A stretch of 64,000 bases of DNA from Pseudomonas crudilactis (GCF_013433315.1 NZ_WXVV01000001.1:248001-312000), one strand, 5' to 3'. Positions 34,074 through 43,791 are shown, numbered from the stretch's first letter. Made by a program: numbers and translations. Notes: a model not told the origin generated them from the letters alone.

Positions 34074-35740
34074 CGGTGCAGGTGCCGCTGGCCGAACGGG
34101 CGCTGATTCTGGCGCCTGTGGGTCGCGACAGCCAGATTGCGCTGATGATCCTCAACGAGGCCGGTTACGGAGGTCTGGTCACCCCCGGTCTGGGATCGCT
34201 GTGTTCCGAACTGGAGCTGGGTGCCGGTCTGCTGCTGGTCGCCGCCGAAGCGTTGCGCGGGCCGGAACTGGAGGCGTTGTTCCTGCATCTGGAGCAGCAA
34301 CCAGCCTGGTCGGACCTGCCCATTGTGCTGTTGACCCATCACGGTGGTCAGGAACAAGGCCCCTCCTCGCGCCTGAGCGATCTGCTGGGCAACGTGACCT
34401 TCCTTGAACGACCGTTTCATCCGGCGACATTGGTCAGTATGGTCTCTGCCGCATTGCGCGGCCGACGACGACAGTACGAGGCCCGCGACCGGCTGATCGA
34501 CTTGAGTGAAAGCGAACGGCGCCTGCAATCGACCCTGGAAACCCTTGAGCAACAGGTCGAGGAGCGCACCGCGCAATTGCGCCATAACGAAGAAGCGCTG
34601 CGCCAATCGCAGAAGATGGAAGCGGTCGGCCAACTCACCGGCGGCATCGCCCACGACTTCAACAATATGCTCACCGGCATCATCGGCAGCCTGGAATTGT
34701 TGCGTCGGCGCCTGGCCCGAGGGCGCACGGATGATCTCGACAGCCTGATCGATCTGGGCGTGACCTCGGCTAATCGCGCCGCCGGCCTGACCCATCGCTT
34801 GCTGGCGTTTTCCCGGCGGCAGTCGCTCGACTCCAAAGCCGTGCAGATGAACACACTGGTGCTGTCCATGGGTGAGCTGCTGCAGCGCAGCCTCAACGAA
34901 AGCATTCAACTGGACATGCGCCTCAACGACAAATTATGGGTGGCCGAGGCCGATCCCAACCAACTGGAAAGCGCCCTCCTCAACCTGGTGATCAATGCCC
35001 GTGACGCTATGCCCGACGGCGGCAAACTGGTAGTCGAGACCAGCAATCAGGTGCTCAAACGCGAATTCACTGAAGCCTACAGCAACCTCGAACCCGGTGA
35101 TTACGTGATGCTCAGCGTCACCGACAACGGCTGTGGCATGCCGCAGAGTGTCATCAATCGTGCGTTCGACCCTTTCTTCACCACCAAACCGATCGGCCAG
35201 GGCACGGGGCTGGGTCTGTCGATGATCTACGGCTTCAGCAAGCAGTCCCGCGGGCATGTCTCGATCGACAGTGAAATCGATGAGGGCACCACGGTCAGAC
35301 TCTACCTGCCACGTTTTCGCGGTGAAGAACTGGAAAGCCCCGACGCCGACATTCAGCAGGCACCTGATGCGCTGGACGGCGAAACCGTGCTGATCGTCGA
35401 AGACGACCCGGCCGTGCGCGTGCTGGTCTGCGCGGTGCTCGGTGAATTAGGCTATGCCTTTGTCGAAGCCTGGGATGCCGACAGCGCCGTGCCGATTCTG
35501 AACTCGACGCAGCGCATTGATCTGCTGATCAGCGATGTTGGCCTGCCGGGCATGAACGGCAGGCAACTAGCGGAGGTTGGTCGACAATATCGGCCAGGTT
35601 TGAAGGTGTTGTTTATCACCGGATACGCCGAACATGCGGCCGTGCGTGGCGGCTTCCTCGATTCAGGGATGCAGATGATCACCAAACCATTCACTTTTGA
35701 CCTGTTGACCGCCAAGGTGCGGGAGATGATCCGCGGCTGA
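34070..35740 (+). CDS. hybrid sensor histidine kinase with N-terminal pseudo-receiver
   Basis: A 556-residue soluble kinase. Residues about 8-130 have the receiver fold pattern ([22 protein letters not shown], then [11 protein letters not shown], then [10 protein letters not shown]), but the phosphoacceptor position falls in LLLVAAEA with no aspartate, so it is a pseudo-receiver. A coiled coil (145-180) precedes the H-box [10 protein letters not shown] with His195, then the ATPase domain ([33 protein letters not shown]). A true receiver ends the protein with Asp489 in [13 protein letters not shown]. The GTG start sits inside the kaiC stop. No transmembrane segment is present, so its input is likely intracellular, plausibly the KaiC-like ATPase. 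Confidence 0.88.
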   Translation: MTVQVPLAERALILAPVGRDSQIALMILNEAGYGGLVTPGLGSLCSELELGAGLLLVAAEALRGPELEALFLHLEQQPAWSDLPIVLLTHHGGQEQGPSSRLSDLLGNVTFLERPFHPATLVSMVSAALRGRRRQYEARDRLIDLSESERRLQSTLETLEQQVEERTAQLRHNEEALRQSQKMEAVGQLTGGIAHDFNNMLTGIIGSLELLRRRLARGRTDDLDSLIDLGVTSANRAAGLTHRLLAFSRRQSLDSKAVQMNTLVLSMGELLQRSLNESIQLDMRLNDKLWVAEADPNQLESALLNLVINARDAMPDGGKLVVETSNQVLKREFTEAYSNLEPGDYVMLSVTDNGCGMPQSVINRAFDPFFTTKPIGQGTGLGLSMIYGFSKQSRGHVSIDSEIDEGTTVRLYLPRFRGEELESPDADIQQAPDALDGETVLIVEDDPAVRVLVCAVLGELGYAFVEAWDADSAVPILNSTQRIDLLISDVGLPGMNGRQLAEVGRQYRPGLKVLFITGYAEHAAVRGGFLDSGMQMITKPFTFDLLTAKVREMIRG

Positions 35741-36288
35741 CCTGATGTTCACCATGGGTAGCCAACAGGTCATGCCACCTGCATCAACGGGAAATTTGCA
35801 GCGGCTTTACGCTGACTTCGAGTTATTCGCCGTTGGGCTGCCAGCAAGTTGGATTAAAGGTTGAGCTCCGGAAAAACGTGTTTCAAGGCCGACAAACCCT
35901 GAACTTTTCCGCGAGCTACTGCGGCGCTGTGATCGCTCAATGAGAAGATCAGCGTTTGCAGCCTAGAGAGGTTCCTACAAGGATCCCCGGCTACTGTGAA
36001 AATCCCTGGCACCGATTGCAAACCGCTTAAAATAAGCCGCTTTCCCCTCCCCGTCACCTGTCAACTCTGACAGCTATCAATTCCCCCCGCGTGCTGTTTG
36101 AATCCCCCCAAGGATGCTCGGTACTGGGTGCCAATTCCAGGCCCGCGTCCATTAAGGACTCGAGGCGGGCAAGGTCATTTGCGACTTTCAAGATCAATCT
36201 TCCTCGTACTTCCAGAGCAGATGCGCAGTTCGTTTAAAACTCGGCAGATCAGGTCAAGTAACCGCTGCCAGATAGAGGAAAGGTCATT
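35741..36288. other. 548-bp gap with no recognised gene
   Basis: It begins with a weak stem TGACCTG/CAGGTCA (35738-35744 and 35766-35772). Open frames here are short and arginine-rich with no ribosome site. GAGGAAAGG near 36274-36282 belongs to the next gene. Confidence 0.5.
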
Positions 36289-37203
36289 ATGAGGAAATAC
36301 CTTGCGTTGATATTGATGGTTTTTTTATCAGCCTGTCAGATGCGTGAAACGCCGGATACAGAGCAACCATCAGCCGGAGAAAACATCGGGATGACGGTCG
36401 CATCAAACGCCCCCCGGAATGGCGCAATCGCAGCCACCGATCTGACCCGTCAATATAATGATACGCGAGGTAACTGCGGTACGGATTCGAAGCCCGCATT
36501 CTTGTGTCGGGGTGTCATGCTAAGAGCCACTTCGGCTTCGGATGCGTACTCCAGCTGGAATCCCAGTCCCGCCTCGGTGAAAAGTGGCGGGGTTTCGTTT
36601 TCTTACTTGAGTAAGGATTCGAAATTCACCAAAGTCTACGGCTACAAGAACGGGCTGATCTTTTATCCCGTACTCAATCGTCCATCTGGCACAAGGCAAG
36701 TAGAAGTGCTCTGTGCTTTTCCGATGGATGGAGGCACCAACAACCGAACAGCCGCCGGTTGCGGCCCGCACCGCCTGGATACTACGGGCAGCGGTCCTTG
36801 TCTTACCGTAGGCATTCGCAACTCTGCACTCTGGGTAGCGCGCTGGAATCAGTACAAGATGGGCTACAACATGTGTGGCTTTGACGTGAGCGATGCCATG
36901 AACTCTCAAGCGGGGCCTTCATTCCGCCACACGATGAACGCTCATAACGAGGTAGGCTTTTTTGCCGGTGTTCATGATTACGTGGAAATCATTCTTAAAA
37001 CCTGGCCCCAAGACATTCCAAAAGAGCTACCCCTGCAAGCATTCTTTTATGTAGAGGGAGGCCTTTCCGGTGCTCAGCACGATCAACGTGACTACTTCAA
37101 CAAAACCGGTGGAAGCGTTATGCCGATCATTAAACTGACGCTACCGACTACACCTGCTGCCGATGCGCAGTTCACCTATAACCCCGCAGACCAGGTCAAA
37201 TAA
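36289..37203 (+). CDS. halovibrin-like secreted lipoprotein (putative NAD glycohydrolase family)
   Basis: A 304-residue protein with a clear lipoprotein signal, YLALILMVFLSACQM. The body has the blocks RQYNDTRGNCG, PAFLCRGVMLRAT, WNPSPASVKSGGVSFSYLSKDSKF, then QVEVLCAFPMDGGTNNR and AAGCGPH, which I associate with halovibrin (HvnA/B) proteins first described in Vibrio and also present in Pseudomonas; Vibrio fischeri HvnA/HvnB are secreted NAD glycohydrolases. Six or more cysteines suggest disulfides and extracytoplasmic location. The assignment is from memory of the family. It sits alone among regulatory genes and converges on a receiver gene. Confidence 0.55.
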   Translation: MRKYLALILMVFLSACQMRETPDTEQPSAGENIGMTVASNAPRNGAIAATDLTRQYNDTRGNCGTDSKPAFLCRGVMLRATSASDAYSSWNPSPASVKSGGVSFSYLSKDSKFTKVYGYKNGLIFYPVLNRPSGTRQVEVLCAFPMDGGTNNRTAAGCGPHRLDTTGSGPCLTVGIRNSALWVARWNQYKMGYNMCGFDVSDAMNSQAGPSFRHTMNAHNEVGFFAGVHDYVEIILKTWPQDIPKELPLQAFFYVEGGLSGAQHDQRDYFNKTGGSVMPIIKLTLPTTPAADAQFTYNPADQVK

Positions 37204-37214
37204 CCAACCGACGG

Positions 37215-37235
37215 GCGTCGGCCTTGCGCCGACGC
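37215..37235. terminator. hairpin between converging genes
   Basis: GCGTCGGC (37215-37222) and GCCGACGC (37228-37235), five-base loop, in the 37-bp gap between the halovibrin-like gene and the receiver gene. There is no T-run, so termination strength is uncertain. Confidence 0.5.
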
Positions 37236-37240
37236 ATGGC

Positions 37241-37618
37241 TCAGGCCAGCAACTCCTGAATCTTTTCCTGCAACACATCCAGATCGAACGGTTTTTCCAG
37301 AATCGGTGCCTTGCGCGTAATCGGGCTGCCCGTCTCACGGATTTCCTGCGGGTAACCGCTGATGAAAATCACCTTCAGATCAGGACGCAGCTTTACCGCA
37401 GGTTCGGCGATCTGCACGCCGGAAATACCGCCGGGCAAGCGAAAGTCGGTGATCAACATGTCCAGATGTGGCTTGCTCGCGAGAATTTCGAAGGCCTGCT
37501 CGCCGTTTTCGGCCTGCAGCACGCGATAGCCCTGGCCCGACAGGTAATCTGTCAGAACCATCAAGATAACCGGTTCGTCTTCGACGACGAGTACTACATC
37601 TTGCGCATCTACACTCAT
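37241..37618 (-). CDS. single-domain response regulator
   Basis: A 125-residue stand-alone receiver with the acidic pocket VVEDEP (about 11-16), phosphoacceptor Asp58 in LITDFRLPGG, a switch Ser in VIFISGYP, and Lys in ILEKPFDLDVL. There is no output domain, so it would relay phosphate or bind a partner. The ATG at 37618 gives the normal MSVDAQDVVLVVEDEP start; the frame extends 16 codons upstream into the kinase gene region. It ends the minus-strand block of kinase, CheR, CheB and receiver-kinase, with 45 bp between it and the kinase gene stop. Confidence 0.88.
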   Translation of the reverse strand: MSVDAQDVVLVVEDEPVILMVLTDYLSGQGYRVLQAENGEQAFEILASKPHLDMLITDFRLPGGISGVQIAEPAVKLRPDLKVIFISGYPQEIRETGSPITRKAPILEKPFDLDVLQEKIQELLA

Positions 37619-37662
37619 GGGAAGCCTTTGTTCGGTCAATAGCTGCTGATACGACCGTGTGG

Positions 37663-38877
37663 TCACTCAGAGGTTGCGTCGGATGTGCCGTTTTCCTCGA
37701 CCGGCAGACAAACGCGAAACAGGGCGCCCTCGTTGATTTGACTCTCGACGACGATGGAACCGCCATGGGCGGTGACGATCTGCTCGGAAATGAACAGACC
37801 CAGTCCGAGGCCGGCCACTACCGTCTTGGCGGAGACCCGTTCGAACTGTTGGAAAATGCGCTTCTGGTTCTCTTCACTGATGCCGATTCCGTGATCCTGA
37901 ACCTCGACCCGTGCCTGGTTGCCCTGACGGTAGACGCGCACCTGAATCGGGCTTCTGCCACCGTAACGCAAGGCATTGGTCAACAGATTGGAAATGACCT
38001 GTTCGATGCGGAACTCATCCCAGCAACCCTCCACAGGATGCTCCGCTTCGAAGGAAACAGTGGTTTCCGCTGCCTCAATCTGCTGCGCGAAGTTCTGCAG
38101 CAGATTGCTCACCAACTGCACCAGATCAAAACGGCTCGGACGGATCGACAGCTTGCCGGTGCGGATCCGCGACACGTCGAGCATGTCCTCTATCAGCCGG
38201 ATCAGGCTCTTGATCTGCCGCTCATCGCGATCGACCATGGCGTGCATTTTGTCGAGGGTGAACGCTGCGGCGTTGTCCCGCGCCAGGTGCATCTTGCGCA
38301 ATTGGGTTTCAAGTATCAGGCCGTTGAGCGGCGTGCGCACTTCGTGAGCGACGATTGACATGAAGTCATCGCGCATCCGCACCGCTTGCTCAAGTTCAAG
38401 CTGGGTGCTCTGCAACCGTTGCAGCAGTGCTTCCTGCTCACGCCGGGCCTGCTCCAGGGCTTCAACCTGTTGCTTCATGGCTTTGCTCTGGCGGTACAGG
38501 TCGACAAACACGTTGACCTTGCTCTTTACCGCGTGGATATCCAGCGGCTTGTGCAGGAAATCCACCGCGCCGCTTTCGTAACCTTTGAACGCGTAGTTCA
38601 GTTCACGGCCGGCGGCGCTGACAAAAATGATCGGGATGTTCTTGGTTTTCTCGGTGCCGCGCATCAACTCCGCCAGTTCGAAGCCGTTCATGCCCGGCAT
38701 CTGCACGTCGAGAATGGCCATGGCGAACTCGTGTTGCAGCAGCAGCGACAGGGCTTCGTCCGCCGACAGCGCCTTGTAAACAGTGCGGTCTTCGCGTTTG
38801 ATCAGGGCTTCGAGAGCCAGCAGGTTCTCGGGCAGATCGTCGACGATCAGCAGTTTTGCCTGGATATTACTCAGCAT
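37663..38877 (-). CDS. receiver-histidine kinase (REC-HisKA-HATPase)
   Basis: A 404-residue soluble kinase whose input is a receiver: DDLPEN near 13-18, Asp57 in AILDVQMPGMNG, and a conserved Lys in DFLHKPLD. A coiled-coil linker (about 125-170) leads to the H-box SIVAHEVRTPLNG with His178, then the ATPase domain with NLLTNALRYGG, DHGIGI and GLGLGLFISEQIV. Such proteins take phosphate or a state change from an upstream kinase, here most simply the giant hybrid kinase two genes upstream. The start overlaps the CheB stop by seven bases, so the two are coupled. Confidence 0.9.
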   Translation of the reverse strand: MLSNIQAKLLIVDDLPENLLALEALIKREDRTVYKALSADEALSLLLQHEFAMAILDVQMPGMNGFELAELMRGTEKTKNIPIIFVSAAGRELNYAFKGYESGAVDFLHKPLDIHAVKSKVNVFVDLYRQSKAMKQQVEALEQARREQEALLQRLQSTQLELEQAVRMRDDFMSIVAHEVRTPLNGLILETQLRKMHLARDNAAAFTLDKMHAMVDRDERQIKSLIRLIEDMLDVSRIRTGKLSIRPSRFDLVQLVSNLLQNFAQQIEAAETTVSFEAEHPVEGCWDEFRIEQVISNLLTNALRYGGRSPIQVRVYRQGNQARVEVQDHGIGISEENQKRIFQQFERVSAKTVVAGLGLGLFISEQIVTAHGGSIVVESQINEGALFRVCLPVEENGTSDATSE

Positions 38878-39464
38878 GCGATTCGTTCCAGCTCGACTAG
38901 CAGACGGCCGATGCCGTGAATGGGTAAGACATGATCCGGCGGCTGAATTTTCAGCGCGGCCAGAGGCATGGTGGCGACCTGAGCGTCTTCGGGGTCTTGC
39001 ACGATGGTCAGCCCGCCGTGGCGTTTGACCTGGGCCAGCCCGCGCGCGCCATCGTGATTGGCACCCGTCAGCAACACGGCCGCCAGCCTGGTTCCGTAGA
39101 CATCGGCGGCGGATTCGAAGAGATAATCGATCGATGGCCGGGAATGATGAAGGCGGTCCTCAAGGCTCAAGGACAGACTGCGATCCTGTTCCACGGACAG
39201 GTGATAACCGGGGGTGGCGAAATACACCGTACCGGCCTCGATGTCCTGTTTGTCCGTCGCCTCTTGCACCGGCAGCAGCAGACGCCGGGCAAACACCTCG
39301 GCCAATTGGCTGCGGCGCTCTTCAGGCAAGTGCAGCACGATGATGATCGGCAACACAAACCCCTTGCGCAAAGGGCCAAGCAGATTCATCAATGCTTCGA
39401 CACCACCGGCCGAAGCACCGACCACAATAGCCTCGATTCGAGGCAGATCCGTGGTGTCGTTCAT
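38871..39464 (-). CDS. CheB-type protein-glutamate methylesterase, catalytic domain only
   Basis: A 197-residue CheB catalytic domain without the N-terminal receiver found in chemotaxis CheB. The serine-hydrolase triad is readable: Ser18 in VGASAGG, His45 in IVLHLPEE, and Asp138 in TGANHDGARGL. It would remove methyl esters (or deamidate) on glutamates of a partner protein. It overlaps CheR by ATGA upstream and the receiver-kinase downstream. No chemoreceptor, CheA or CheW lies in this block, so the target is more likely one of the neighbouring kinases, an inference from position. Confidence 0.88.
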   Translation of the reverse strand: MNDTTDLPRIEAIVVGASAGGVEALMNLLGPLRKGFVLPIIIVLHLPEERRSQLAEVFARRLLLPVQEATDKQDIEAGTVYFATPGYHLSVEQDRSLSLSLEDRLHHSRPSIDYLFESAADVYGTRLAAVLLTGANHDGARGLAQVKRHGGLTIVQDPEDAQVATMPLAALKIQPPDHVLPIHGIGRLLVELERIAC

Positions 39465-40294
39465 GATTTGCGGTAGATCCGTTCTTGTTTCACCAAGGGC
39501 TCGAACTGGTTGGCGTAGCTGGAAAAATCCAGCGTCTCTTTGCTACCCAGCACCAGAAAACCGCGATGGCAAAGCGATTCATGGAACAGCCCGAACGCTC
39601 GATCCTGAAGTTTCTTGTTGAAGTAGATCAACACGTTGCGGCAAGAAATCAATTGGGTTTCCGAGAACACACTGTCGGTGGCCAGGCTGTGATCAGCGAA
39701 CGTCACGTTTTCGCACAGGCTCTTGTCGAAAATCGCGTAACCATAAGCGGCGGTGTAGTAGTCGGCAAATGAACACTGCCCCCCGGCCTGCTGGTAGTTG
39801 GCGGTATAGGCACGGACGTTCTCCATCGAGAAAATCCCTTGCTTGGCCTTGTCCAGCGAGCGTGGATTGATGTCCGTAGCGTAAATGATCGTGCGATCAA
39901 GCAGGCCTTCTTCGCGCAGCAGAATCGCCATCGAATAGACCTCCTCGCCGGTGCTGCATCCGGCGATCCAGATCTTGATCGACGGATAGGTCCTGAGCAG
40001 CGGCACCACTTCCTTGCGAATCGCCAGAAAGTGCGACGGGTCGCGAAACATCTCGCTGACCGGAATCGTCAACAACTGCAGCAATTGCATGAACGCAGTC
40101 GGGTCATGCAGGACTTTTTCCTGCAACGCCGAAATGGTCGCGCACTCGAATTGGCTCAACGCGTGTTGCACCCGGCGCTTGATCGAAGCGCCTGAGTAAT
40201 CGCGAAAATCGTAGCTGTACTTGAGGTAGATTGCCTCGATCAACAGCCGCAATTCGATTTCGCTGTTTCGTTCCACGGAGTGACTGCGTTCCAC
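39461..40294 (-). CDS. CheR-type protein-glutamate methyltransferase
   Basis: A 277-residue SAM-dependent methyltransferase. The N-terminal helical part has YDFRDYSGASIKRRV, normal for CheR. The catalytic part contains SEMFRDPSHF, the SAM site WIAGCSTGEEVYSMAI, YATDINPRSLDKAKQG, and LISCRNVLIYF. No TPR tail is present. The GTG start at 40294 touches the stop of the giant kinase gene (TAGTG), and the end overlaps CheB, so kinase, CheR, CheB and receiver-kinase are almost certainly one transcript with coupled translation. This is an orphan methylation pair outside a chemotaxis cluster. Confidence 0.9.
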   Translation of the reverse strand: MERSHSVERNSEIELRLLIEAIYLKYSYDFRDYSGASIKRRVQHALSQFECATISALQEKVLHDPTAFMQLLQLLTIPVSEMFRDPSHFLAIRKEVVPLLRTYPSIKIWIAGCSTGEEVYSMAILLREEGLLDRTIIYATDINPRSLDKAKQGIFSMENVRAYTANYQQAGGQCSFADYYTAAYGYAIFDKSLCENVTFADHSLATDSVFSETQLISCRNVLIYFNKKLQDRAFGLFHESLCHRGFLVLGSKETLDFSSYANQFEPLVKQERIYRKS

Positions 40295-43200
40295 TAAATG
40301 CGTTCCATCTTAGGTAACCACACGCGAATCAGCGAGAACAGGCGATCCAGGTCGATGGGCTTGGCCAGGTAATCATTGGCGCCCGCCTGCAGGCAACGCT
40401 CCTGATCGTCCTTCATGGCCTTGGCCGTCACGGCAATGATCGGCAATTTGCGCCAGCGCGGATCCTTGCGGATTTCAATGGTGGCTTCGAAACCGTCCAT
40501 TTCCGGCATCATCACGTCCATCAACACCAGATCGATGTCCTCGACTTCGTTCAACTTCTCAATCGCTTCACGGCCGTTACGGCCGATCACCACGACCGCA
40601 CCTTTGGTTTCAAGGGCACTGGTCAAAGCGAAAATGTTGCGCACATCGTCATCGACCAGCAGCACTTTGCGACCCTCGAAGACCTTGTCGCGGCTGCGCG
40701 CGGTCTTGAGCATCTTCTGCCGTTCATGGGACAACTGCGATTCGACTTTGTGCAAAAAGAGTGTGACCTCATCGAGCAGACGTTCCGGCGACCGTGCGCC
40801 CTTGATGATGATCGAACGCGAGTATTTGCGCAGGTCTGCCTCTTCATCGCGCGTCAGGTTACGACCGGTATAGACGATGACTGGCGGGAAAGAGCAGATG
40901 TCTTCGGTGGACATGCGCTTGAGCAGTTCATTGCCAAGCATGTCCGGCAGCTTAAGGTCGATGACCATGCAGTCGAAAATCGTCGTGCGCAGCAAATTCA
41001 GGGCGTCTTGCGCCAGGCCCACGGCGGTGATCTCGATGTCTTCGTCACCGATCAGCCGAGCGATGCTCTCGCGCTGCAGATCGTCGTCCTCGACCAACAA
41101 CACTCGCTTGACCTTCTGGGTCAGTTTGGCTTCCAGACGGGCAAACACATCCTTGAGTTCTTCGCGGGTAGTCGGTTTGACCGCATAGCCAATAGCCCCC
41201 ATGTGCATCGCCGCTTCGACGCGGTCCTCAACCGAAATCACATGCACAGGGATGTGGCGGGTTTCGGCGTGTTCCTTCAAGCGTTGCAATACGGTCAGAC
41301 CGGAGTGATCCGGCAGGCGCATGTCGAGCAGGATCGCGTCCGGCACGTACTCGCGAGCCAGGTCGTAACCTTCATCGGCACCATGGGCAACCAGACACTG
41401 ATAACCGAGCTCATGCGCCAGATCGTAGAGGATGTGCGCAAAGTTAGGCTCGTCCTCCACCACCAGGATGCAGCGAGTGGCGAAGGGTGCCTTGTCACGG
41501 TCATCGGCGAAACGCGGAATGTGCACCGGCGCCAACGGCGAAACCGAAACAGCAGGTGCAACGGGCGCGGTCACCGCTGGTGCTGGCGGGGTGAAGGTCA
41601 ACGGGGCGCTCGATACATCGCTGAGCTCGTTGTACTGCTGCGGCAACACCAGCGTGAACACACTGCCCTGCCCCGGCACACTGCTGACGCTGATGGAACC
41701 GCCCAGCAAGGTCGCCAGATCCCTGGAGATCGACAGGCCGAGCCCGGTGCCGCCGTACTTGCGGTTGGTGGTGCCGTCAGCCTGGCGGAACGCCTCGAAG
41801 ATGCTTTCCTGCTGATCGGCGGCAATGCCGATACCCGAATCACGCACGATGAACGCGATGCGATCGTTGGGCTGACCGCTGATCGTCAGGCTGACCGCGC
41901 CTTGTTCGGTGAACTTGAGGGCGTTGGACAGCAAGTTCTTGATCACCTGTTCCAGGCGCTGGCGGTCGGTGAACAGCGTAGTCGGCGCGTCCGATTGCAA
42001 GGCGACGGTGAATGTCAGGCGTTTGTCCGCCGCCAGCGGTTCGAACACGCTGCGCAGGCCATCGGCCAGACGCGCGACGCTGGTGGTTTCCGGAATCACT
42101 TCAAGCTTGCCGGCCTCGACCTTGGAGATATCGAGGATGTCGTTGATCAAGTTGAGCAGATCGTTGCCGGCGGAGTAGATCGACTCGGCGAACTTGACCT
42201 GCTCGGCGCTGAGATTGTCCTGCGGGTTTTCCGCCAGCAACTTGGCCAGAATCAGCGAGCTGTTCAGTGGCGTGCGCAGTTCGTGGGACATGTTGGCGAG
42301 GAATTCGGACTTGTACTTGCTTGAGCGCTGCAGCTCTTCGGCGCGCTCTTCGAGCTGCACCTGAGCCTGATTCAGTTCGGTGTTTTTCAGATCCATGGCG
42401 TCGCGTTGCTCGGCCAGGGTCTGCGCCTGTTCGGCCAGCTGCTCGTTGGTCTGCTCCAGTTCGACTTGCTGGGTCTCCAGATGCGCCTGGGACTCCTTGA
42501 GAATCCGCGATTGTTCTTCCAGCTCTTCGTTGGCGGTTTTCAGCTCTTCCTGCTGCACCTGCAACTCTTCGTTGAGCTGCTGGGTTTCGGCCAACACTTC
42601 CTGCAGGCGCTGACGGTAGCGCGCAGCCTCGATGGACGTGCCGATGTTCGCGGCAATCAGCTCCAGCAATTCGATATCGCGATCATTGAGTGGACGCAGG
42701 AAGCCCAGCTCGATCACGCCATTGACCCGATCGTCATCGCTGGTCGGCACCACCAGCACACTGTGCGGCAAGCCTTCGCCCAGCCCCGAGCTGACTTTGA
42801 AGTAGTCCGACGGCACCGAATCCAGACGAATCAGCCGCGCCTGTTGCGCCACCTGCCCGACGATCCCCTCACCGCTGTAGATCGACTGCTCCTGCTCTTC
42901 CTGCTCGCGGGAGAAGCCATAAGTCGCCACACGCTTGAGACCGCCGTGCTCTTCACGCACGTAAAGCGCGGCTACGGCGGTGCCGAGGTATTGCGCACAG
43001 AATTGCAGAATATTGCGCCCCAACAGATTCAGCGTCAGTTGCCCCAGCACCTGCTCGGCCAGTTCGGTCTGACCATTGCGCAACCACGCCTGCTGCTCAA
43101 GACGCTCGGCACTGGCTTGTTGTGCAGCAAGATTGGCGCCGTAGTTGGTCGACAGATTGACCAGATCACGTCGGCCAATATAAGCCAGCAAACCACTGAT

Positions 43201-43791
43201 ACCGGCGATGAACAGGAGGTAAAGGCTGATGCTCCAGATTGTGGTGCGGCGCACCTCTTCATTGCGCGTCGTGCGCAAGACCTGCTCGGTCTCGATAACG
43301 TCTTCGAATTGCTTGCGGATTTCGTCCGTCAGGCGCTTGCCACGCCCGGCCTTGACCGCGCCGCGGTAATCGCCGCTGGATCGCTGCAGATCGATCATCG
43401 ATTGCGCGTAATTGGCCCACTCGGTCTGCAAGGCCTGGAGGCGGCGCAGACGATCGGTTTGCACCGGATTGTCGGCAGTCAGTTCGAGCAAGGTATTGAG
43501 CGCCACGGTGATACGCGGCTTGGCGGTCTCGTAAGGGTCGAGGAAGTGCTCGTCGCCGCTGAGCAGAAAACCACGCATGCCGGTTTCCAGGTCCACGGTG
43601 AGCTTCACCGCTTCATTGGCGTTATTGATCACCCGGTCGGTGTGCTCCACCCACTGGATAACCGACAGCAGATAAGTGATCAGCGACACGAAGAACACGG
43701 CACTGAGTACACCGACGCCCAAGGGCAGACTGATGTTGCGACTCAGGAGTTTGCGAAACCGTTGCTCATCAACCGTAGACGGAGAGGACAT
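40294..43791 (-). CDS. giant hybrid histidine kinase, CHASE3-GAF-HisKA-HATPase-REC3
   Basis: A 1165-residue membrane kinase. TM1 (about 20-43), periplasmic CHASE3 domain (about 45-185), TM2 (TTIWSISLYLLFIAGISGLLAYI), a GAF domain (about 245-385), a coiled coil of about 120 residues rich in Glu/Gln (ELQVQQEELKTANEELEEQ and on), the H-box FLANMSHELRTPLN, the ATPase domain (NLLSNALKFTEQG, GTGLGLSISRDLA), then three receivers with acceptors in AILLDMRLPD, CMVIDLKLPD and LVLMDVMMPEMDG. MSSPSTVDEQRF at 43791 is taken as the start, not 43836. It leads the operon with CheR, CheB and a receiver-kinase. The long coiled coil is a plausible methylation target, which is inference. Confidence 0.9.
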   Translation of the reverse strand: MSSPSTVDEQRFRKLLSRNISLPLGVGVLSAVFFVSLITYLLSVIQWVEHTDRVINNANEAVKLTVDLETGMRGFLLSGDEHFLDPYETAKPRITVALNTLLELTADNPVQTDRLRRLQALQTEWANYAQSMIDLQRSSGDYRGAVKAGRGKRLTDEIRKQFEDVIETEQVLRTTRNEEVRRTTIWSISLYLLFIAGISGLLAYIGRRDLVNLSTNYGANLAAQQASAERLEQQAWLRNGQTELAEQVLGQLTLNLLGRNILQFCAQYLGTAVAALYVREEHGGLKRVATYGFSREQEEQEQSIYSGEGIVGQVAQQARLIRLDSVPSDYFKVSSGLGEGLPHSVLVVPTSDDDRVNGVIELGFLRPLNDRDIELLELIAANIGTSIEAARYRQRLQEVLAETQQLNEELQVQQEELKTANEELEEQSRILKESQAHLETQQVELEQTNEQLAEQAQTLAEQRDAMDLKNTELNQAQVQLEERAEELQRSSKYKSEFLANMSHELRTPLNSSLILAKLLAENPQDNLSAEQVKFAESIYSAGNDLLNLINDILDISKVEAGKLEVIPETTSVARLADGLRSVFEPLAADKRLTFTVALQSDAPTTLFTDRQRLEQVIKNLLSNALKFTEQGAVSLTISGQPNDRIAFIVRDSGIGIAADQQESIFEAFRQADGTTNRKYGGTGLGLSISRDLATLLGGSISVSSVPGQGSVFTLVLPQQYNELSDVSSAPLTFTPPAPAVTAPVAPAVSVSPLAPVHIPRFADDRDKAPFATRCILVVEDEPNFAHILYDLAHELGYQCLVAHGADEGYDLAREYVPDAILLDMRLPDHSGLTVLQRLKEHAETRHIPVHVISVEDRVEAAMHMGAIGYAVKPTTREELKDVFARLEAKLTQKVKRVLLVEDDDLQRESIARLIGDEDIEITAVGLAQDALNLLRTTIFDCMVIDLKLPDMLGNELLKRMSTEDICSFPPVIVYTGRNLTRDEEADLRKYSRSIIIKGARSPERLLDEVTLFLHKVESQLSHERQKMLKTARSRDKVFEGRKVLLVDDDVRNIFALTSALETKGAVVVIGRNGREAIEKLNEVEDIDLVLMDVMMPEMDGFEATIEIRKDPRWRKLPIIAVTAKAMKDDQERCLQAGANDYLAKPIDLDRLFSLIRVWLPKMERI

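Noticed and set aside
36098..36292. 64-codon frame before the halovibrin-like gene
   Set aside because: Arg/Pro-rich, overlaps the next gene's start and has no ribosome site.
38871..40294. chemotaxis operon
   Set aside because: CheR and CheB are present, but no CheA, CheW, CheY-CheZ set or chemoreceptor accompanies them; the only chemoreceptor is 30 kb away.
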